64,000 bases of DNA from Ammoniphilus resinae. Lineage in GTDB: Bacteria; Bacillota; Bacilli; Aneurinibacillales; RAOX-1. Below the pieces are notes generated by a model, which did no database searches, was not told where the DNA came from, and saw only the letters and a program-made list of their open reading frames with translations. A program made the position numbers and the translations under genes. Positions within the stretch are counted from its first letter, which is position 1. Each line of letters begins with the position of its first letter. Positions 8,502 to 16,680 of this stretch are shown here, piece by piece. Location: NCBI RefSeq assembly GCF_017873965.1, contig NZ_JAGGKT010000015.1, positions 1 to 64,000 on the forward strand. Direction: 5' to 3'.

Positions 8502-9344
8502 ATGGCAAGCAATCTTGTGAGTGTAGAATGGCTGAAGGAACATCTAGAAGATCCTTCTGTAAAAGTCGTAGACTGCCGATTCATTCTTGGGAATCTGACT
8601 GCAGGTTATGAAAGCTATCTAAAGGATCATATTCAAGGGGCTGTTTATTTTGATCTGGAAAAGGACCTCTCCAGCCCTAAAGAAAAGCATGGAGGCAGAC
8701 ACCCTCTGCCAAATCCTTCTCTTTTGGTGGAGAAGCTTGGACAGGCTGGAATTAATCAATCCACAAAAGTCGTTGCCTACGACGATCAAGGCGGTGCCAT
8801 GGCATCGCGTTTTTGGTGGTTGCTTCAGTACATGGGCCATGAGAACACCTTTGTATTGGATGGGGGATATTCCCTTTGGAAGGAAGAAGGCGGCCCCATA
8901 ACGAATGAGATCCCATCACCAATAGCAACGGAGTTTGAACCAAACATTCAGCATGACATGGTCGTAACTATAGATGAGGTAAAGGCGAGGATGGGGCAAA
9001 AAGGAACCGTGTTAATCGACTCTCGGGAGGACAAGCGTTATCTTGGAATCGAGGAGAACGTTGATCCCGTAGCTGGACACATTCCTGGAGCGCTAAACTA
9101 TTTCTGGAAGGGTATACTTGACGAGAACGGACGGTTAAAAGAGGCGAATGAGCTTAAAAACCATTTCCAAAATATAATCTCCCAGGAAGAAGTCATTGTC
9201 TATTGTGGTTCAGGCGTAACCGCTTGTCCCAATATCCTAGCCTTAAAAGAAGCAGGTTACCTTCGCCCGAAGCTCTATTCAGGCAGCTGGAGCGATTGGT
9301 GCTCTTATGCGGAAAACCCTGTTGCAACAGGAAAAGAGCAGTAA
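8502..9344 (+). CDS. Thiosulfate/3-mercaptopyruvate sulfurtransferase
   Basis: A 280-residue protein with two rhodanese domains. The N-terminal one (residues 1-125) is inactive-type, with DCRF and DGGYSLWKEEGG. The C-terminal one carries the catalytic loop VYCGSGVTAC, where the first cysteine accepts sulfur, and IDSREDKRYLG. The loop CGSGVTA is common to both thiosulfate- and mercaptopyruvate-using enzymes, so the donor is not settled. GATGTGAAGAAA precedes the ATG. It lies 38 bases after the kinase-STAS gene and may share its transcript. Confidence 0.88.
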   Translation: MASNLVSVEWLKEHLEDPSVKVVDCRFILGNLTAGYESYLKDHIQGAVYFDLEKDLSSPKEKHGGRHPLPNPSLLVEKLGQAGINQSTKVVAYDDQGGAMASRFWWLLQYMGHENTFVLDGGYSLWKEEGGPITNEIPSPIATEFEPNIQHDMVVTIDEVKARMGQKGTVLIDSREDKRYLGIEENVDPVAGHIPGALNYFWKGILDENGRLKEANELKNHFQNIISQEEVIVYCGSGVTACPNILALKEAGYLRPKLYSGSWSDWCSYAENPVATGKEQ

Positions 9345-9448
9345 GTAAAAACACTGGTTCACGGTTCTTACTTCACCATATTTATTGTAAATGGCAGATG
9401 TGAGTGGGACAAAGTAAGAGTAGGAGACGGAATGTAGGAGAATAGCAA

Positions 9449-9802
9449 ATGGACGATAATAAAATCATCATCGTAGAAGGTAAAACGGATAAAGAAAAGC
9501 TCCTGCAAATTTTGAACGAACCAGTCGAGATTATTTGTACTTTTGGAACGTTAAGTGAAGAAAAGATAGAGAATATGATTTGGCCGCTTCAAGATAAAGA
9601 AGATGTTTACGTTCTAGTTGACGCCGATCATGCTGGCAACAAGCTAAGACAACAGCTAAAGCGAGAATTACCGAACGCAAGACATCTTTACACTCGTAAA
9701 ATTTATCGTGAAGTAGCAACAACCCCATTGGATCATCTGGCCAAAGTCATGGCTGATGCCCATTTTGAAATTCATGAACAATTTTTGTTACCCGAACAGT
9801 AA
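9449..9802 (+). CDS. Small Toprim-domain protein (YusF-like)
   Basis: A 117-residue protein made up of a Toprim domain alone: IIIVEGKTDKEKLL at the N-terminus supplies the catalytic glutamate and YVLVDADHAGNKLR the DxD metal site. Toprim folds occur in topoisomerases, primases, the RNase M5 family and OLD nucleases; this short form resembles B. subtilis YusF, of unknown role. Start ATG follows GTAGGAGAATAGCAA. Directly downstream lies the first repeat array. Confidence 0.8.
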   Translation: MDDNKIIIVEGKTDKEKLLQILNEPVEIICTFGTLSEEKIENMIWPLQDKEDVYVLVDADHAGNKLRQQLKRELPNARHLYTRKIYREVATTPLDHLAKVMADAHFEIHEQFLLPEQ

Positions 9803-9903
9803 GTAGAGAGCCCTGGATTGGCAGATTGTTTACCATATAGTCGTTTGTGGAGGGAGAGGGCCGCTTGTGGTGGTTGGGTGGTGCAGTATGTATTTTCGTC
9901 ACC

Positions 9904-10160
9904 TTTGACCACTATCCCTTTCTCTCAGACGACAAACCTTCGTTTTATCGTGATTCCATTTCTCTTTGTGAAATAGAAAAATAGTGTGTACAAGGGGGCG
10001 GGCATCTCCTTTGTTTTGTCTCCTTATGACCACTATCCCTTTTCTTCAGGGAGATGTTTTTTAGTTTTTCTTGTTGGAAAAAGTGGGGGTGGTGGATAAG
10101 TGATATATATATATTCTGTTGCCCTACGCGCACTATCCCTTTTTCTCAGGAGAGACTCGG
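9904..10160 (+). repeat. Family 1 repeat array, three units in plus orientation
   Basis: Cores lie at 9907-9933, 10025-10052 and 10127-10150, each with CACTATCCC followed 5-7 bases later by CTCAG or TTCAG. Spacing is 118 and 102 bases. The spacers resemble spacers in the second module (TTTCTCTTYGYGAAATA, GTGTGTACAAGGGG), so the true unit is about 117 bases. The second unit can form TCCCT...AGGGA. The array starts about 100 bases after the Toprim gene and ends before a terminator, so it would lie in that gene's 3' untranslated region. Confidence 0.85.
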
Positions 10161-10189
10161 GTGGGTGGGTTGCTCAATTTTATCGTAAA

Positions 10190-10223
10190 TAGGGGAGTTG
10201 GTTTTGAACTCCTCTTTTTTTTG
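10190..10223 (+). terminator. Rho-independent terminator inside module copy 1
   Basis: AGGGGAGTT (10191-10199) pairs with GAACTCCTC (10206-10214), followed by eight T. It would stop plus-strand transcripts that pass through the repeat array. The same hairpin is at 27928-27959. Confidence 0.8.
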
Positions 10224-10253
10224 TTTTTTTGTGGATTTAGGGACCTTGGGGAC

Positions 10254-11156
10254 CTAAATCGCCTGTAAGAGGTTTGAGTTCCTGTTTTTTCTCCTCCTTC
10301 TGGTCACCTGCCAGTAGTTCGCCTTCTTCGTTGAGGCACATAGTTGAATAAGCCCCTGGAAAAGGGGAGCTTGATCCAGTGCCTGATTGACCCGATAACA
10401 AAACTCGTCTAAATAAGCCTGCAAATGGCGAACGCCGATCCCGTGAAAGGTTTCGTTCAACCACTGAGAAGCCTTTTTGAAATAAGGATATCCTATCTTG
10501 AGTCTGCGGGGCTTGAGTCGTTGTGTCATATATTCCACTTCAGAATCCTCTGCCTCAATATACCTCTCCGCAAATGACTTTTTTTGTGGAGTCGAAATAA
10601 ACTTCTCTCTCGGAGATTCCAAGAGAAGTTTCATTTTGATATAGGTGGGTTGTTTTTGCTCATTCAAGGATGTACCCACAAGGAGAAAATGCTCTTTGGG
10701 ATGGGTCTGGTGGGTTATGTTGTAGGGGTGGCCGTAGCAGGCATCATGCACTTGGACCATGCCGGACAATAGATGGGTGGCATCGGACGTACTCATGGCC
10801 CGACGGATCTTCTGGAGGATTAACCAGGAGGTTTTGTAGGTGACTTGGATGATCTCTTTCAGTTGCACCGCATTGATCCCAGGAGAAGGGCGGGAGGCCA
10901 AAAAGATGGCAGTAAACCATTTTTGCAAGGGGGTCGGGCTCCCTTCCATAACGGTTCCAACGGTTAAAGACGTTTGATGGCTGCACTGGGCACACTCGTA
11001 GAGGGGAAGACGGCGGGTCGTGATCCGATAGAAATGCCGATGGCTGCATTTAGGGCAAACAAACCCATGAGGCCACTTCATTTGAAACAGATAGTCCGCA
11101 CAGATGCCCTCGGAGTAAAAACGGTCCTTAAATTGATCGAGATTCATCGTATCCAT
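10254..11156 (-). CDS. IS1595-like (ISXO2-type) transposase-like protein, copy 1
   Basis: A 300-residue protein. Residues 30-65 form a zinc ribbon (CPKC...CAQC) followed by GTVMEGSPTPLQKWF, typical of IS1595 transposases. Residues 140-280 correspond to the ISXO2-like nuclease region and end with HLQAYLDEFCYRVNQ, also typical. The catalytic acidic set is not clear: where the family has VDE, this protein reads VHD, and I find no confident second Asp or Asn. The start has TAAAGGAGGAG just upstream. The protein is identical to copy 2 except the last residue (Ile here). Intact reading frame. It could be an active transposase with divergent motifs or a relative kept for another role. Confidence 0.85.
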   Translation of the reverse strand: MDTMNLDQFKDRFYSEGICADYLFQMKWPHGFVCPKCSHRHFYRITTRRLPLYECAQCSHQTSLTVGTVMEGSPTPLQKWFTAIFLASRPSPGINAVQLKEIIQVTYKTSWLILQKIRRAMSTSDATHLLSGMVQVHDACYGHPYNITHQTHPKEHFLLVGTSLNEQKQPTYIKMKLLLESPREKFISTPQKKSFAERYIEAEDSEVEYMTQRLKPRRLKIGYPYFKKASQWLNETFHGIGVRHLQAYLDEFCYRVNQALDQAPLFQGLIQLCASTKKANYWQVTRRRRKNRNSNLLQAI

Positions 11157-11262
11157 GAATAACTCCTCCTTTAACGAACATATATTCTATTTGTAGATTA
11201 ACAAACAGGTGTTCCTGTGTAAAGAGAAAGTATTCGACAAAAGGGTTTAAGCAATAGCCCCT

Positions 11263-11564
11263 CCTGAAAGAGAGGGATAGTGGCCAAAAAAAGCGTGAAT
11301 AGGTATAGTCGACAGATTGGTGCCAAGAGCCAAGAGACACCAGAAAGTATCCCTGAAGGCAAGGGATAATGGTCAAAAGGAGCGGGAGAAGGAATGGTCG
11401 GAGGAGGGTGCCAACAACACATGGGGGAGCAACCCTGAAGCAAAGGGATAGTGGCCAAAGGGAAGCAGAAGATAGTATATAGCTATAACTGTCCACGGAC
11501 TGTTTCATTGCCCTGAACTGCCAAACTGGGTGGTGGAAACTCTGAGAATAAGGGATAATAATCA
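11263..11564 (-). repeat. Family 1 repeat array, four units in minus orientation
   Basis: Cores in minus orientation (GGGATAGTGGCCA type) lie at 11263-11286, 11351-11375, 11433-11457 and 11541-11564, at spacings of 82-108 bases. Three have a CCCT...AGGG or ATCCCT...AGGGAT hairpin immediately 5' of the core. The first three units match the array at 28985-29179. The fourth (GGGATAATAATCA) is degenerate. Apart from this array, the 578 bases between the transposase-like gene and arsR hold nothing I can identify. Confidence 0.8.
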
Positions 11565-11734
11565 ATAAGGAGAATGGAAATAGATAGGCTTGTGTTATTT
11601 TTCGCTTAGAAAATGGAGGGTTTTGGGGAGCTGTTGGCGAAGCCTTTAGAATAGGAGTAAAATCAAGAAGGGGTCTTCTTTAATGGTCGTCTGATTTAAA
11701 TGGAAATGGCATGATAATAAGGGCGGTTTGATAA

Positions 11735-12064
11735 ATGAGTGATGAATTGCAAAGATTTAAGGCTGAATTTTTTAAGGCATTAGCCCATCCGCTAAGGATT
11801 AGAATTTTAGAGGAATTATCAGAGCATGAAGAACTAAGCGTGAATGAAATACAAACTAAGTTAAATAGTGAGGGGTCTGCGGTATCGCAGCAACTTTCTA
11901 TTTTAAGAAATCGAAACATCGTTTCCGGACGGAAGGAAGGAACAAGTGTATATTATAGCTTAAAGGACCCAATGATCAAGGATTTGCTGCAGGTTGCAAA
12001 AGCTATTTTCAATAACCATTTAATCGATAGTATTTCCATGCTAAAGGCGATTCGTAAGGATTAA
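11735..12064 (+). CDS. ArsR-family transcriptional regulator
   Basis: A 109-residue winged-helix protein. The N-terminal KALAHPLRIRILEELSEHEELSVNEIQTKL and the recognition helix SAVSQQLSILRNRNIVSGRKEG match the ArsR fold. There is no cysteine, so the classical alpha3 CxC metal site is absent and a metal-sensing role is unlikely by that route. AAGGGCGG precedes the ATG. No arsenic or metal transport gene is adjacent; the downstream pyrP is convergent. Target unknown. Confidence 0.82.
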   Translation: MSDELQRFKAEFFKALAHPLRIRILEELSEHEELSVNEIQTKLNSEGSAVSQQLSILRNRNIVSGRKEGTSVYYSLKDPMIKDLLQVAKAIFNNHLIDSISMLKAIRKD

Positions 12065-12125
12065 GAAGACCCACTTCTAATCCTAAGTTTAACTCCAAAA
12101 GCTTAGCACACATAAAATTTTGATA

Positions 12126-12157
12126 AAAAAAGCCGGCCAAAGGATGACCGGCTTTTC
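12126..12157. terminator. Bidirectional terminator between arsR-like gene and pyrP
   Basis: AAAAAGCCGG (12127-12136) pairs with CCGGCTTTT (12148-12156). T-runs exist on both strands, so it can serve the regulator gene (plus) and pyrR-pyrP (minus). Confidence 0.85.
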
Positions 12158-12165
12158 TGTATGGG

Positions 12166-13545
12166 CTAAGATACTTTTTCCGTGGTGTTAGGTTGTTCTT
12201 CTCCATTCTTAGCAGTACCAAAAGCTGTTTCCTTGCCCGGCAAAATGGCATGGAGAAGAATTCCCAGAAAAGTTGCCATTGCGATATTGTCAATCGTAAG
12301 ATTGGCAACGATGTTTTCAATGTGGATATTATGGAATTCCAATTTAAATCCACCGATTCCTGTGACTAGAATAATCGCGGCGATAACCATGTTGCGCTTT
12401 TCCGCAAAATCAATTTTATTTTCCACATACATTCGTATCCCTTGCGCAGCAATAATTCCAAACAGGACGATCGATACACCGCCTAGAACAGGTTTTGGAA
12501 TGGTCATCAGCAAGGCTCCAATTTTACCGACAAAAGCGAAGATGATGGCAAAAACAGCAGCTAGGGCAATAACATTCCGACTGTACACACGAGTGATGGC
12601 AAGGACGCCGATGTTTTCGCCGTACGTTGTATTCGGTGGACCACCAATGAAAGACGCAAGGGAAGTGGCCAAACCGTCACCAAGCAGCGAGCGGTGCAGA
12701 CCGGGCTTTTCCATCAAATTACGTTCCATCACACTTCCTGTAACGAGGAGATGTCCAATATGTTCGGCCAATGTGACGAAGGCAACAGGAACAATGATAA
12801 GAGCAGCAATCCAAGCACTAGGTGAACCGAAAGCTTCAAAAAGTTGTGTCGTGAGCATATGCTTTGTAAACATTTCACTAGGTGTAACGATCCAAGGTGC
12901 GTCTACAATTGATTGAAAATCAATCCACTGTGGATAGCGGATAGCAGTGTAGACATAACCAGCAATCATTCCTGTAAGAATCGGGATCACCGAAAGGAAC
13001 CCGCGAAAATAAATATTGGCAATTACGGTGACAAGCATCGCTACAAAGGCAATCTCAACGGCATGAAGTGAATATTGCGGACCGTCTGCCGTAGCTAGAG
13101 GATCGTTTAAGGCCCAGCCAACGGCAACCCCTGCGACACTTAGACCAATGACAATGATAATCGAGCCGATGACCATCGGTGGCAATAGACGATTGAGCCA
13201 ACCTACACCGATTCTTGCCACAATGGAAGCAACAATCACGTAGACAATCCCCGCGAGCAAAGCTCCAAGCATGGCTGCTCCAGGGCCTTCACTTGCGGAT
13301 ACGGAGATGATAGGACCGATAAATGCAAAGGAAGAACCTAAATAATTGGGAATCATGCCTTTGGTCAAAACAAGAAAGAGTAAGGTTCCTAACCCGCTTG
13401 ATAATAAAGCAGCCTGAACATCCAACCCGGTAATGATCGGAACCAGAACGGTCGCGCCAAACATCGCGAACAAGTGCTGCAAACTTAAGGCCACCCATCG
13501 GTGCAATGGGGGTGTTTCATTAATATCTACATAAATTCGTTTCAT
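12166..13545 (-). CDS. pyrP: Uracil:proton symporter (NCS2 family)
   Basis: A 459-residue permease with about 14 hydrophobic segments that imports uracil. Marks are LQHLFAMFGATVLVP near the N-terminus, the conserved TLAEHIGHLLVTG, and GGPPNTTYGENIGVLAITRV, where the glutamates contact the base in UraA-type proteins. AAAAGGAGGGTTTATAG precedes the ATG. Its start lies 19 bases after the pyrR stop, so both are read from the PyrR-controlled leader. This pairing supports uracil rather than xanthine as substrate. Confidence 0.9.
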   Translation of the reverse strand: MKRIYVDINETPPLHRWVALSLQHLFAMFGATVLVPIITGLDVQAALLSSGLGTLLFLVLTKGMIPNYLGSSFAFIGPIISVSASEGPGAAMLGALLAGIVYVIVASIVARIGVGWLNRLLPPMVIGSIIIVIGLSVAGVAVGWALNDPLATADGPQYSLHAVEIAFVAMLVTVIANIYFRGFLSVIPILTGMIAGYVYTAIRYPQWIDFQSIVDAPWIVTPSEMFTKHMLTTQLFEAFGSPSAWIAALIIVPVAFVTLAEHIGHLLVTGSVMERNLMEKPGLHRSLLGDGLATSLASFIGGPPNTTYGENIGVLAITRVYSRNVIALAAVFAIIFAFVGKIGALLMTIPKPVLGGVSIVLFGIIAAQGIRMYVENKIDFAEKRNMVIAAIILVTGIGGFKLEFHNIHIENIVANLTIDNIAMATFLGILLHAILPGKETAFGTAKNGEEQPNTTEKVS

Positions 13546-13564
13546 CTATAAACCCTCCTTTTAG

Positions 13565-14143
<579 letters not shown>

Positions 14144-14186
14144 TTATAATTTATGATGTACTAGCACGAAGAAAGATATTTTCAAC

Positions 14187-14222
14187 AAAAAAGGCTACCT
14201 GTCAGAAACTGACAAGTAGCCT
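14187..14222 (-). terminator. Attenuator terminator of the pyrR leader
   Basis: Read on the minus strand, GGCTACTTGTCAG pairs with CTGACAGGTAGCC, followed by TTTTTT. It lies between the PyrR-binding loop and pyrR, where the pyr attenuator terminator is expected. Confidence 0.9.
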
Positions 14223-14321
14223 AGTGGTAATCTTCGCAAATAAACAGAGTATCAGCAGGCCAAGTTTACACAGAGCTTACATAAACGAGGGACCTACCAA
14301 CACGACATCCGGCACCTTATC

Positions 14322-14335
14322 AGCCTCACAGGACT
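14322..14335 (-). promoter_or_regulatory. PyrR-binding loop (anti-antiterminator) of the pyrR-pyrP leader
   Basis: On the minus strand the sequence is AGTCCTGTGAGGCT, a full match to the known PyrR recognition consensus ARUCCNGNGAGGYU. With the downstream terminator at 14187-14222 it makes a standard UMP-responsive PyrR attenuator. PyrR binding would stabilise this loop and allow termination. Confidence 0.9.
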
Positions 14336-14413
14336 GAATTTAAAGGTTCATATGCAATTGTACCTATTAAAGCACTTTGCATGGGAGATGTCAACATATA
14401 TTTTTACTATCCT

Positions 14414-15241
14414 TTAGTTATTAATCTTCGTATTTCGCATCAACGTGTGGAACAAGTCCGGGATCTTCCTCTCTTGCTTTGGCGGCTCTTCAGGTGCCGG
14501 TTCCTTTGCTGCGGCCACATAGGCGGAGGCTGGGGAAGACGGTCTTCGTTCCAGCTGTGGCTGGGATCGAGGACGAACAGGTTCAGGTTGATAGGGAATT
14601 CTTTGTCCAATTTGATTGATCGGACCTGCGTAATGATTTTGGGAGACCTGATTCCCGTGAGCACCTGGAATAGCCTGAACACCTTGATGCCCTATAACAC
14701 CATGGTCAACTGCGCCGGGTTGAGTGTCGTGAGTTGCTTGTATGCCGAGATCTCCATGATTGCCATGAACCCCATGGATCCCTTGATCCAGATCCCCGCC
14801 TTGGCTGACTGTGCCGTTGTGATCAGGATGCGTGTCTTGATTAATAGCGCCATCTTGATTAAGCGGCACGTCCTGGCCAGTCTGTGCGAGCGGATTGCTC
14901 GGTTGGATCAATGACCCCAATTGACTCAATTGACCGCTGATAATGGCGGACAGTAAATTGACAACCAACTGCTTCCCGGCAGGAGTGCGCAGGAGCTCTG
15001 CCTGCTCGGGAGGGAAGGTGTCCAAGTAGATGCGTAGGCTGTCTGTTTGATCTACTTGCTCGCCAAGATTTGACAACCCCTTTTCCACACACTCTAAAAA
15101 GAGCGAGTTGCGGGTGATCGAGCGGTCTTGTTTGGATCGTTTGGCTAACAGATGATTAAAGTCATCCACCCAATCGTCATCAGGGATCCAAAGAGAAAGG
15201 GTTTTCCCGCCCACGAGGTTTTTGGTTTTGCTGCTGCTCAT
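14414..15241 (-). CDS. ParR-like DNA-binding adaptor with a His/Gly/Asp-rich region
   Basis: A 275-residue protein. Residues 10-57 suggest a ribbon-helix-helix: the strand KTLSLWIP, then DDWVDDFNHLLAKR and the helix TRNSLFLECVEKGL. Residues 60-120 are helical. Residues about 120-215 are a low-complexity region rich in His, Gly, Asp, Asn and Gln with repeated DHG/HGN/HQG motifs. The C-terminus is proline-rich and ends with a basic-acidic helix (FHTLMRNTKINN). It starts 18 bases after the ParM-like gene. By position and N-terminal fold it is the likely centromere-binding partner of the actin-like protein. Family not certain from sequence alone. Confidence 0.6.
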   Translation of the reverse strand: MSSSKTKNLVGGKTLSLWIPDDDWVDDFNHLLAKRSKQDRSITRNSLFLECVEKGLSNLGEQVDQTDSLRIYLDTFPPEQAELLRTPAGKQLVVNLLSAIISGQLSQLGSLIQPSNPLAQTGQDVPLNQDGAINQDTHPDHNGTVSQGGDLDQGIHGVHGNHGDLGIQATHDTQPGAVDHGVIGHQGVQAIPGAHGNQVSQNHYAGPINQIGQRIPYQPEPVRPRSQPQLERRPSSPASAYVAAAKEPAPEEPPKQERKIPDLFHTLMRNTKINN

Positions 15242-15259
15242 AAAATCTTACCTTCCTTA

Positions 15260-16486
15260 TTAGACAGCACTAATGGCTGAACCATAATAGGCAAAAAGGT
15301 AGGCGCGGGAGTTTAGGTACGGCAAATTTCGGATCTCTCCAGGAATCGAAAATTGATGGAGATTTTGGAAATAGTAATGGCCGAACAAAGCACCACCGCC
15401 TGCAAGGTAGAAGCGTTCAATTTCATCATTATTGTCCCAGATCATATTTAAATAGCCCTCAACCTGTGCCGTATATTCCTGCAAAATAGGAAGAATCAGC
15501 TTTGTGACATCTTCATTCTTGCGGGCTTGGTGGGAGGCATAAAAGATTAAAGCTTGTCCATCCAAATTGGCTTGGAAGGCAGGCATCAATACCTTTTGGA
15601 TGAAACGCTCACGGCTGCCCATGTACACTAGGTTATGTGCCCCAAAGTAGCTGGTAACAGCTTGAATCATCTGGTCGATATAATGGTTTGTTCCATAATA
15701 GACTTCCTGGCCTCTAATATTAAGGGACTGTACACTGTGCGAAGGGCGGGGGATGACACGACCGCCGGCATCATACAAGGCAATATCCATCGTACCAGCA
15801 CCTAAGTCAGCGATGGCAAAGTTCCCGTTTTGGATTTCTTCTGCGAGCGGAGTCGGCTGAAGAGATCCTTTTTCAAAATCGAGGGCAAGGGCTAACGGAA
15901 TTTGCGCGGCCTCTGGATTTGGGAATGTATCTGTGACATGAATATAAACCACTTGGTCTTCAAATTGAGAATTCAAAAACGTTATCTCGTGATATCCCTT
16001 CATTTGGTTCATATCAAGGGAGGTGTAGCGATCTTTGGCATCATTTACAGGCATGCCGTAGGAATGAACATTGCGCACGACCGTTTGTCCGCAATTGCAG
16101 GCTGCAACCGCTTTGGCGACAAGAGAGACAATTAAGTGGGTCACACTTTCGGACTTCTTAATCGTGGTATCACCCTGTTTAATCTCATCGGCATGCGCAA
16201 TTTGTGCGGTATCACCGACGTAATAGTGCTTCATGTTGTCGATGCCCCCGAGTAGGGGAGCGGTGGAACGAATGCGCACATGATAGAAGGGCTCTTGCGA
16301 TGCCCCAGTCGTATTGGCGATTCGTTGCTTACGTGCTTCCGCTTCTACAACTTGAGTAGGAAGTGTCAGCGACCCAATTTCATTTTCCGGGGTTATGTAG
16401 CTCTGCTTTAAACTCATGTACCCATCGTCGTTTCCGGAAAACAATTCCCAAGCGTTTTCAAATTGAACGGAAAAGGGATTCTTCAC
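15260..16486 (-). CDS. ParM/Alp-like actin homologue
   Basis: A 408-residue actin-fold ATPase. The phosphate-1 loop reads GNDDGYMSLK (compare DDGSTNIK in ParM), the phosphate-2 loop IADLGAGTMDIALYD, and the adenosine motif FYLAGGGALFGHYYF. Proteins of this type polymerise into filaments that push DNA apart when bound by ParR. Here the gene sits in a chromosomal region next to pyrimidine and RNA modification genes, with no plasmid replication gene. AGAGGAGCAACTGCC precedes the start. It forms an operon with the downstream ParR-like gene. Could be an integrated plasmid remnant or a chromosomal or phage-derived filament. Confidence 0.8.
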   Translation of the reverse strand: MKNPFSVQFENAWELFSGNDDGYMSLKQSYITPENEIGSLTLPTQVVEAEARKQRIANTTGASQEPFYHVRIRSTAPLLGGIDNMKHYYVGDTAQIAHADEIKQGDTTIKKSESVTHLIVSLVAKAVAACNCGQTVVRNVHSYGMPVNDAKDRYTSLDMNQMKGYHEITFLNSQFEDQVVYIHVTDTFPNPEAAQIPLALALDFEKGSLQPTPLAEEIQNGNFAIADLGAGTMDIALYDAGGRVIPRPSHSVQSLNIRGQEVYYGTNHYIDQMIQAVTSYFGAHNLVYMGSRERFIQKVLMPAFQANLDGQALIFYASHQARKNEDVTKLILPILQEYTAQVEGYLNMIWDNNDEIERFYLAGGGALFGHYYFQNLHQFSIPGEIRNLPYLNSRAYLFAYYGSAISAV

Positions 16487-16582
16487 AGGCAGTTGCTCCT
16501 CTCAAATTTAGATATCATAGAGATGATATTTTTTCCGCATAGGAAAGAATAAGCTTCTTGAATTAACATCCCTATCGGCATG

Positions 16583-16640
16583 AAAAGCTTCCTCTTAAGA
16601 TGGATACATCTACTTCGAATGGGCTTCGATGGAAGCTTTT
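16583..16640 (-). other. Large hairpin in the leader of the parM-like operon
   Basis: AAAAGCTTCC (16583-16592) and GGAAGCTTTT (16631-16640) are perfect 10-base arms. The 38-base interior holds a second inverted repeat, TCGAA...TTCGA (about 16615-16629). On the minus strand it lies 100-150 bases before the parM-like start, in the likely 5' leader. It resembles a structured leader or attenuator, but no known riboswitch consensus was recognised. Confidence 0.5.
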
Positions 16641-16680
16641 CTTAATATATATTATAGATTTATCCAATCAATAGGGCAAT

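Larger units (their letters stand above)
9904..11457. mobile_element. Transposase-like module, copy 1 (gene flanked by inverted arrays of family 1 repeat)
   Basis: This stretch is repeated almost base for base at 27633-29179. It consists of an array of CACTATCCC units in plus orientation (9904-10160), a terminator, the IS1595-like gene on the minus strand (10254-11156) and an array of the same unit in minus orientation (11263-11457). Similarity to copy 2 covers the spacers as well as the gene. No short terminal inverted repeat of the usual IS kind and no target duplication was found. The whole looks like a duplicated or mobile locus whose ends are repeat arrays. Confidence 0.7.

Noticed and set aside
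9904-11457. Classical insertion sequence with terminal inverted repeats
   Set aside because: I could not find matching short inverted ends or a target duplication at either copy; the boundaries are repeat arrays instead.
11128-11565. Minus-strand reading frames across the family 1 array and the second counterpart at 28914-29642
   Set aside because: They consist of repeat translations (HYPLPSG-like) in several frames with no initiation site; the DNA repeat explains them.
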